Shown piece by piece: positions 56,080-64,000 of a stretch of 64,000 bases of DNA. Both the position numbers and the translations under genes were made by a program. The notes beneath the pieces were generated by a model that did no database searches, was not told the origin of the DNA, and was given only the letters and a program-made list of their open reading frames with translations. The stretch's first letter is position 1; every line of letters starts with the position of its first letter. The stretch spans positions 67,577,396 through 67,641,395 of the forward strand of contig JASDDO010000016.1 of assembly GCA_030015575.1 (NCBI GenBank), in the 5' to 3' direction. This DNA comes from Agapanthus africanus. Taxonomy: Eukaryota > Streptophyta > Magnoliopsida > Asparagales > Amaryllidaceae.

Positions 56080-58314
56080 TTTAGTTATATGTATGCCCTA
56101 GAGGCCATTACTGTACATAGGATGTATATTGTAGTGGATGCTGGGACATATATAGGGAGGACTTTCTTGCTCGACATGATAGTATGCTATCTGGTTACCC
56201 TTTATCTTAACGTGTACACTGATTGTCTCTCTGTTACATGTTGGTAAAGCCCTTAGGATGCATACTTGACTACCTGGACTATGATGCGGATCATACTAGT
56301 GGGGACATGGTAGTCCATAAGTACATCCTTCAAAGTCCCTAGTCGTGGGTGTATCGAGATGGGGCATCGATATACCAGAGTAGACTAGCGTGTACCTTCT
56401 CGACCCATATAGATGGGCGATGGATGATCCCATATCTATCGGTGTTTAACATTAGAGATGATATACGGGTGCTCAGTAGAGACTGGGTACACTGGACGAA
56501 CTCGCCGAGAACTCCCAGATGGTATTATACCTTACGTCAGATGGCAGTTCTCTAGTGACACTGGTACAGAGTAGTCTGTTGACCCGAGATCATCATAGAG
56601 TCTTGTGTGGTTCCCACTGTGCTTTGATTTCCATCTTACCATGTCCAAGAGGGCGTGCAAAACGGTGGTTTTTGGGTACAGTCCCGAGTCACATGGAGGT
56701 AATGAGCGATAGGAGGGGATTCGTCTCTCCCGGTATAGGGAGTTGATGTTGCACTGTGTTCGATTGGCTATAACAGGAAGTCCCTGGCCAGGGCTGATCA
56801 GAGAATTGCTGGTAAGTGTTACCAGTAGTTTCTCGACCCGTTATGAGCCTCATATCGACACGACTTATCGAGCTATTGGGGTCTGACGTTTACCACCCCT
56901 AGGCAAGATATGCGACATATCAGACGATCAGACCGGACTGTACGGTAGTGTTACTGGTTGGATTCACTGGAGTTTGAGCCGGCTTGCTCGTCGATCTTCT
57001 AATCGCTCAATACCCGGGTGGCCGTTACGTTTAGCAGACCGCTTGCGGCTTGTGGGTGTTTGACATGATCATCACCTGCTGCCGGCGTATTGACGAGTCT
57101 TTAGAGTCCTACACAGAGGTTTCCTGGCTCAAGCGAAACGAAATAGGAGCGCATATGAGATATGTGCGGGACCGAGAATAATGCGTGTATGTGATACCGT
57201 ATTCTATTCTCGCGATGAATGTGTCGAATGGTTATATGCGATATAACCTAGTCATCGAATCAAGGTTTGATTCGATAAGCCGATACATAGGATACTAGTC
57301 GGTTATATGCGATATGACCGGATCGTTAAATCAAATGTTGATTTAATGATTTAATGGATAATTATATATATTTGATATATTAGTTTGCATCAACTAGTAT
57401 CGGTTTACTTAAGATGGATTTTCTCACTCGGATGTGCACATTGCATATGCGATATGATTTTGTGCACTTGCTTGTATCATGTTTGATGATACATGCCTTT
57501 TGGTTAAGTGTATAGAATTAAACCATGGTTAACTTAATGATTAGGGTTTTGCTTTTTCTTTTAATTATTTGTTTATTCATTTTGGATATTAATATAAGCA
57601 TAAAAGAAAAGCAAAATGGTTTCTTTATTTCATTTTCTTTCATGAAGCTTTTTGAAGCTTCATGAAGCTTTGACCAAAGTGACCACCTTGTCTTTATCTT
57701 TAACCCTAACCATTAATCTAACATTAGTTAATTCTCTACACTTGACCATGGTTGATTATGATAAGTATTCTTTTATTTTTCTTTTTGGAATTAACTTATC
57801 ATAACATTATTCTTCTTCTTCTTCATTTCTTCAAGTGAAGAAAGCTTGCCACCATCAATGGCAAGTGATGAATTAGAGTGAGAAATCCAATTCTAAAGTC
57901 TACCCACTTCCTATTTCTTCATCCTCTACCTCTTGCCAAGTAGTAGAGTGTGTTTCTTTCATAAGTTTTCATGGCTTGGTGAAGGTGGAGCTTGATCTAG
58001 TGATGCTTCGACGTAGATCATCTTCGGCATGGACATCGACGACCTAGCTCGCCATTTCTCCGACGAAGCCGACGCTAGAGCCCGGGAACTCATTTGGACT
58101 GCGAGGAGACTTCGTTGTGGAGCTATGGAGGTGGAGAACCGGATCTACAAAGGTTGTATTTCCGTATTCTTTTAGTTAAGTGTTAACTAGTTAGCTTTTT
58201 CGCCTAGAAATCTAGCCAACGATCCGTACACTAGGGTTTCTCGGCACCGTTAAATTTGAAATTGTCATGGTTGATGCCTTGTGAGACCTCTTGAGAGTGC
58301 CTAGGAACCCTACA
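56080..58314 (+). repeat. 3' LTR of element C (2235 bp)
   Basis: It follows the 5' LTR closely to GGAACCCTACA at 58314 and is then followed by the ccatt duplication (58315-58319). Confidence 0.94.
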
Positions 58315-58319
58315 CCATT

Positions 58320-60459
58320 AACTAGTCCTAGCTAACTACAAGAAAGGGAAGAGAGATATACCGACTGATCCGAGTCCTCCGGTCTTCTCGTCGTCGTCCC
58401 GATCTCTCGCGGAATGTCCTGTCTCCACCTTGTCACCGAAAGTGCACCACATCGCCTACGTCTTTTACGGGCTCCCACCTCAATGCCGAGGCAACTCGGG
58501 CACGAAGCTGGCTAGTCGACGTGCCCAAGATTTGCTGTAGAATATAATGTAGAGGCTATGTCTCATTTTGGGATTCATGGAGGTGCCATTTTGGTGGAGG
58601 GATGATACAAGAATTATGTGGAGGAACTTGGGGATATTTGGGAGCATGAAATGAACCAAATACCCACCCTCAAAATTTTGGACAGCCCCCCATAGTGAAG
58701 TGGCCGGCCTCTTCTTGGCAAGAGGGTGGGTGAGTGAGTGAGGGGGAGAGTGAATCCAAGTGAGAGGAAGAAAAGGCCATCATCAAAAGAAATGATCACA
58801 AGCCTAAACTAACACTCCAACAACCTCATCATCAATAACCATGATGACAAACTATAACCAACACTCCACCACAACTATCACCTCACAAAGTCAAGCAATG
58901 ATAGAAGAAGAAGTCAAGGTCAAAGTATGGTGCAACCATCATAACACAAGAATATGCAAAGACCCCCTCCACAAAAGCTTATTTGCACAAATGCAAATAA
59001 GCCCTCCTCCACCAATCTTCGGCCAATGAATGATACAAAGGAAATCGGCCGAAACGGAAAGCAAACTGGCAACTCCAGAAAACTGGTCCCGTAATAAATT
59101 ACAGGAAAACCCCGCTACTGTGCATACACACCCGCATTTGTATTCCAACCGAAATACAAATGCAATGAGACAAAGTCTACACTGTACTATACTAGGATCC
59201 GGCTTAAACCAAAGCCGGCTAGTAATATCCGTTCGATCCTGATCCGTGCAATACCGCACGTATCTGATCGAACCCTGCCATATATCCATACGGCCTATAG
59301 TACAAACTGTCTGATCCTGATCCGTGCAATACCGCACGTATCTGATCGGACCTTGCCATATCTCCATACGGCCTCTACAACTTTTCGCCCGAAAGCTTGA
59401 GTAACTGAATGTGGGGGACTCTAAAGACTCGTCAACACTTTGGTTGTGGATTTAACCACTAGCACGTCAGAGGTATAAGCCAATATGTAACGGGCTACCA
59501 GGTATTGACTAAAAGGGACGTCGATGAGCGAACTCATCCTGATACCCTACTGAGCCTGACACTGACAATATCCGTACAGTCCGGTCCGTTCGTCTATGAG
59601 CATCGCATGGCAGGCCTAAGGGGTTGGTAAAAGTCAGACCCCCAAAAGCGGTACAAGTCGTGTCGGAGTGTAGCCCAGAACACCCTGAGATGCTACTGGA
59701 ATACTTACCAGTAAATCTCCTACCTTGGCCAAGGACTTTTCATGTTCCGGCTCTCCTAGACACAGCACGACCTCACCCCCAATACCGGGAGAGACGAACC
59801 CCTGAAGATATGCTCACTGCCTCCATGTGGCTTGGGACTGTACCCAACTAAAACCTGTTTGCACGACTCCTTTGAGCCGTGGTAGGGTAGTAATCAAAGT
59901 ACAGTAGGAACTCACACGAGACAAATGACGATCCCCAGGTCGATGAACTAACCTGTACACATGTCATCAGGGAACTGCTATCTGACGTCTGGTATAAGAC
60001 CAACTAGCATGTTCCCAGCGAGTCCTGTCCGGTGTACTCATAACCCAATGAGCACCTGTATACATCTTAGGTGATCCAACAGACACCAATGGCTTGTGAG
60101 ACCGGCCACCGCCCCTCGTCGGGGTCTCGACTGTATACACTAGTCTACTCTGGAGTATCGATGCCCTATCTCGAAACTCCCACGAGTAGGGACCATTTAA
60201 GGATGTGCTTATAGACTACCAGCTCCCACGTATATGATCGCCCTCATAATGCTGGTGGTCAAGCAAGAATCCTAGGGGCTCTATCAACGTGCAATAGTGA
60301 CCTGTCAGGTCACCTAAAGCAGTACACGATGATAAAGATATACCAGATAGCATACTATCATCTCGAGTAAGACTGTCCTACCGGGATAGGTCCTCCATAA
60401 ATCATTGCAATCACGTGCCTGTGATCCAATAATTGACTCTGAGGGCACTATCTCCAACA
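58320..60459 (-). repeat. 3' LTR of element H, second segment
   Basis: It continues the H LTR after C: gaccggtcc-type and tttgcacgactcctttgagc blocks, CCTTGGCCAAGG (59723-59734), GATAGCATACTATC (60346-60359), ending CTATCTCCAACA like D. A local tandem duplication around 59230-59370 (gatccgtgcaataccgcacg, twice) is not seen in D. Total LTR length is about 2257 bp. Confidence 0.85.
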
Positions 60460-60472
60460 ATCTCCCACTTGC
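60460..60472 (-). other. Polypurine tract of element H
   Basis: The minus strand reads GCAAGTGGGAGAT directly before the 3' LTR, as in A and D. Confidence 0.88.
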
Positions 60473-63400
60473 ACTCAAGGCTAATTATTACGATGTCGCA
60501 TACTCACAGCCCGCGTGATACCGAACACCCAACTCCTCTACTATTCAGTCTCACAAAACCCGTTTGCGAAACTATTGCGTTCGAGGAGTAGCCTCAGTGA
60601 GTGGATCCGCTTTGTTGTTTCTTTCTATGTCTCTCTATATCTCAAGTTCGCGGAGAAACCCATCTCCCGAAATGAGCAATACCTGTCTTAGAATATGTCT
60701 GGATGTCTGATGGGACCTAGCTCATAAATGTACTCCAAATCCAAACTTCTTAGACTGTATCGTCAACAGAACTTAGTCAGTATCCTGCGCCATGCCACCC
60801 TCAGTATTGCCTTAGACCACCTGTCCAAAATACTGCCCCTCGTCAGAAGGAAAACTATAACTCTGACAACCTCCTTGTCGTCCATGTCACCTTGGAAGCC
60901 TGGAATGATAACTATCTCCCAAATGAGGCTGTCGTTATCATATCCCTAGAACATCCACTTATGTTCTGAAACTGCTTCCGACTGTTTCTCCAGGATTGGA
61001 TCAATGTCAACTTATTGCATCTAGTGCAAGAACAATCATCTGGTGTGGTACTTGATATCTCATGATTGACTCAATTGCCTGAGCAAGTGATCTGCCAATC
61101 ATGCACATCCCTCTCCACTTTAGTCTGTAAGACACCTTTAGAGAGGGTGACCGCATCACCTGCAGGTACACTACCGTGCCAGGAGTCAACCATTCTAAAT
61201 ACTCATAGAATGCTGTCTAAGTACCCTGATTAGGAAACCACCCAAATCTAGATCTAAAACCACAGATCTAGTAACCAGTATGTCTGATATAATATCCAAG
61301 TCCCATGTAGAGAAACCACTGTGTGACGACCAAAGTATAACCGATCGAAGTATAGGAATATCACTTCCTACTCTGTGTATGTCATCCAAATACCATGACA
61401 TCACACCCTACTACCTTCTCAACAGATCCATCCCCTATTCTGATGAAGTCAAACCTATGACTGTCACATCAGAAATTGATGATCTATCTCCTCTATATGT
61501 GCTTTAGTCTATAAATAGACATAAGCTACCCGTCCACCAATGCTTCCACTGCTCCTACTGACTACGACAACCCTCTGGCAGAGTCATATAGACGTACACT
61601 TCTAAAGCTAGTTTAGGCTATACTCATCCTCCCGCCGGGTCTCGCAACATGGAACAACAGCAATGGAAATTGTGGGTAAATAAGAACTTCCCTGTCACCG
61701 TCCTTGAGGCTACCGGAGTACCTCTCGGGTGCCTGAAGTTACCCACCTTATCTGCGGAGTGGCCAATGGAATGTCAATCCAGATTGAATCTTTAAGTTCC
61801 TATCAAATCTTCAGTAATCGTTTGTGGTTCTGGAATCACTTCCAATTCTACCATACTCCCACTACTGTTTTCTGAAAAAAATCCATTTTTAATAAAACTG
61901 TGGCGAGTCTAGAACAATATTTCTATTGATCTGCCAGATGGTAGAAAGTCAACCCTCGTCATAGCCTGGGTCAACCCACAAACAGCCATTACAGAAACGT
62001 GCCTTGAGTTATCCAGAGTCTGGTTTTAATCATAAGCCGGACAACTCCCCGTACCTTAACAACGTTAAGATATGAACTGTTCTATATCCAATATAGAACT
62101 AGAGGCACTGATTTAATTGAACCAGATTCAAATCATGCAGCTGTCTCTAGTGCATGTCAACTAAATGGAAAAAGGCCGATCAGCGTTACTCAACTTAGGA
62201 ATACTTCCAATTATGAGTAATCTGAAAGAGAAGCAAGTTCTCTTAATCATTACTATCAACTGAATACCATACTCAAGTATCTACATTTTCGATCACTTTG
62301 AAGAATCCCGATACTTGCAATACCTGGTTCTCTACTTTATTCAAATACCTATAACTTCTCAAAATTCGGACCCTGTGTTTCCAAGAAACACTTGTCTAAA
62401 AACTAGAGAAGTCATAAGTAAGCCGAATATAGTACGAGGACCAACCCCTCTGTCCTGATGGACCCTGGACAACATACAATACTCTGTATAAGTCCCTTGA
62501 GTCTGATAACTGTGTGTCGTATGTTGAGAACTGTACTTATGGTTAAGAAGAATTACACCGCTGTTTAATGCTCCTTACCTAACCATCCACTGATATAGGT
62601 AAATGTCACAGACATAATTTCAAAAAAGGTATGTCTCACTCTATGAAAATAGACGTACAGATATATCAATTTGAAATTGGTGCATAATAGCGGATATTCA
62701 AAACCAAATATTTGCTGTCCGGTAAACAACCCAGGTGACTTCCTCAAATATCACTGATTATAACGAATCCCGATATAATGAGGATGATCACCCAATTCCC
62801 AATAACTTACTCCCACTCATCATCTGTAAAACCATACAGATGTGAGAATCATACCTGGTAAATACATACCCTGGAGTAAGTATCTAATCGGGAAATCAGT
62901 TTTCTTTTAACATTACACAGTGAAACTGAAACATTGAAATATTTCGATGGGGTATCCTGGTATTCCTAGTAATGCCTCTTCCATTATCCAGATTCACAAC
63001 TGTAACCGTGTAATTCTTTGCCACCTCTCCAAATCCCTTTATATGTCTTTAGTCATTACCTTCTGCACACCCCTTTAGGCCAAATGGTTTTCTTCCTTCC
63101 CTATCGTTCAGCACCAGCCTATGGTTTGGAAGAAGAATATCCAATAAGCCTAATGGGTGTACTGTCCTAATCCTAGGAGCACTCGCAATGCGAGAGAAGG
63201 TGAAGATAAAAGACACCAGAATAAATCTTATTCCTATTTCTCCTGAACCAGAATCCATCCCCGAACTGGAACAAGTTCCTTTCGCGTTCGTATATAACCA
63301 TACGATGGAGTATCCAATAAACTGTGGATCTTCGTAGAGATACGGAGTGTTCTGGAGAAATACAAAGGTGATTTAGGATTGGCGAAGAAATACTTGGTTT

Positions 63401-63872
63401 GGTCGTGAATATCAGTCGCAATTTACTTTGCCCTCTTACTAATCCCTTGCTTTGTCTTAACTTAATACCTTCTGCACACCATCGTTATGCTAATTGGTTT
63501 TCTTCATTCCCCACCGTTCGGCACCAGCCTAAGGTTTGGAAGAAGACTATCCAATTTGCGTAATAGGTGTACTATCTCCTAAACCAAGGAGTACTCGCAA
63601 CCTGAGAGAAGGTAAAAGGAAAAGACAGCTGAATAATCCTATCCGTTTTCTCCTGAACCGGAAACCATCCTCGAATTCCTTCGAGTTCGTATCTAACCAT
63701 ACGATGGTTTTGTCCAATGGAAGTGGATGTTCGTAGTAATACGGGGTGTCCTGGAGAAAAGGGTAAAAGTAGGAGTGGCAATGAGGTTTGCAACTCCGAC
63801 AATCGAAAAGCCAGTGTTTTAGAAGGTTCGGTCAACTTGGTCACAGAGTCATAGTCTTAGGGTCGGGTCAAT
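60473..63872 (-). pseudogene. H gag-pol remnant
   Basis: Parallel to the D remnant but longer (3.4 against 3.0 kb). The reverse transcriptase piece at 61404-61195 reads MSWYLDDIHRVGSDIPILRS, with YLDD at 61381-61392; D encodes the same Leu with a different codon. The gag region holds a tandem duplication (about 63018-63427 and 63428-63785). Frames there (for example 63844-63572, MTKLTEPSKTLAFRLSEL) show no recognised domain; LTEP also occurs near the start of the B gag remnant. No intact pol frame remains. Confidence 0.75.
63018..63785 (-). repeat. Tandem duplication in the gag region of H
   Basis: Two copies offset by about 409 bp share ggttttcttc, ggcaccagcct and the cgtatataaccatacgatgg stretch. 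Same duplication as in D, with the first copy complete. Confidence 0.8.
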
Positions 63873-64000
63873 GGTCGCTGCCAAAGAGAGAGAGAGAAAA
63901 GAAACACTCAGCGTGCACTCTATCCTAGATCAGAATGGTTACCAATTTATCTAATCTGGAAACCTCCCACTGTACCGTCAAATTCTCCTCCAAACCTGAA
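63873..64000 (-). other. Start of the H leader
   Basis: On the minus strand the pyrimidine tract TTTCTTTTCTCTCTCTCTC ends GGCAG|CGACC at 63878-63879, equivalent to the site before gag in A, B, C and D. The rest of the leader, with any hairpins, lies beyond the window. Confidence 0.7.

Larger units (their letters stand above)
47885..58314 (+). mobile_element. Non-autonomous copia retrotransposon C
   Basis: A complete plus-strand element of 10,430 bp with LTRs of 2236 and 2235 bp, duplications ccatt (47880-47884 and 58315-58319), primer site, 3.1-kb leader, gag-pol remains and a slightly altered polypurine tract. By eye the LTRs differ at roughly 40 positions (about 1.8%). Gag carries the same large deletion as B and has also lost its start codon; pol has many breaks. 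It sits inside the 3' LTR of H. Confidence 0.92.
47768..64000 (-). mobile_element. Non-autonomous copia retrotransposon H, interrupted by C, runs off right edge
   Basis: Minus-strand relative of D. Visible are the 3' LTR (47768-47884 and 58320-60459, split by C), the polypurine tract, the decayed gag-pol region and the first bases of the leader. The 5' LTR is outside the window. It was inserted in a copia reverse transcriptase fragment (left duplication agatt, 47763-47767; the right copy cannot be seen). It shares the interior lesions of D, including YLDD and the gag-region duplication. Confidence 0.85.

Noticed and set aside
58614..59367. ORFs of 61, 62, 70 and 142 codons around 58614-59367
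   Set aside because: All lie in the H LTR. The 142-codon one includes a local duplication that repeats its own peptide, and the D LTR keeps none of these frames.

Overview
The window is plant nuclear DNA made almost entirely of nested LTR retrotransposons. I found no host gene, tRNA, rRNA or prokaryotic feature. Plant origin is inferred from Ty1/copia polyproteins in the order Gag-PR-INT-RT-RH, primer sites matching the plant initiator-Met tRNA 3' end, and Athila-like Ty3/gypsy gag and protease remains. The species cannot be told from what is visible.

Layout, with letters assigned here. E (1-2672, minus): 5' LTR plus the start of a leader running off the left edge; it is inserted in F. F (2673-about 9000, plus): decayed copia pol and a truncated 3' LTR, split by a solo gypsy-type LTR (3631-6416, TSD tcatc). 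9001-12159 and 32222-34271: remains of a minus-strand Athila-like gypsy element, split by B (12165-32216, plus, TSD cacac), a gag-deleted copia element. The 3' LTR of B is split by A (20986-30732, minus, TSD aaggc), an apparently intact, very young autonomous copia element with a 1313-1329-residue polyprotein. 34272-36217 and 36218-47145: two minus-oriented partial copia LTRs (LTR1, LTR2). LTR2 is split by D (37209-46832, minus, TSD aacac), a defective copia element. 47146-47767: a fragment of copia RT. It is interrupted by H (47768 to the right edge, minus, TSD agatt), a relative of D, whose 3' LTR is split by C (47885-58314, plus, TSD ccatt), a relative of B.

Only A encodes a full set of proteins. 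B and C share the same large gag deletion, and D and H share another set of lesions. All four nevertheless have paired or well-preserved LTRs, primer sites and polypurine tracts, so they were probably mobilised in trans by A-like proteins.

The most unusual signal is non-coding. Leaders between primer site and gag are 2-3 kb long and hold hairpins kept by compensatory base changes between families: a GC-rich hairpin about 170-190 nt past the primer site, a roughly 90-nt near-invariant block, a duplicated hairpin module, and a set of three hairpins with loops TTGTTGG-N5/6-GTCAAGG. The N5/6 core is nearly the same in all three hairpins of one element but differs between families. The LTRs carry several further co-varying palindromes. 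I propose this as a family-specific packaging or dimerisation system; that function is inference.
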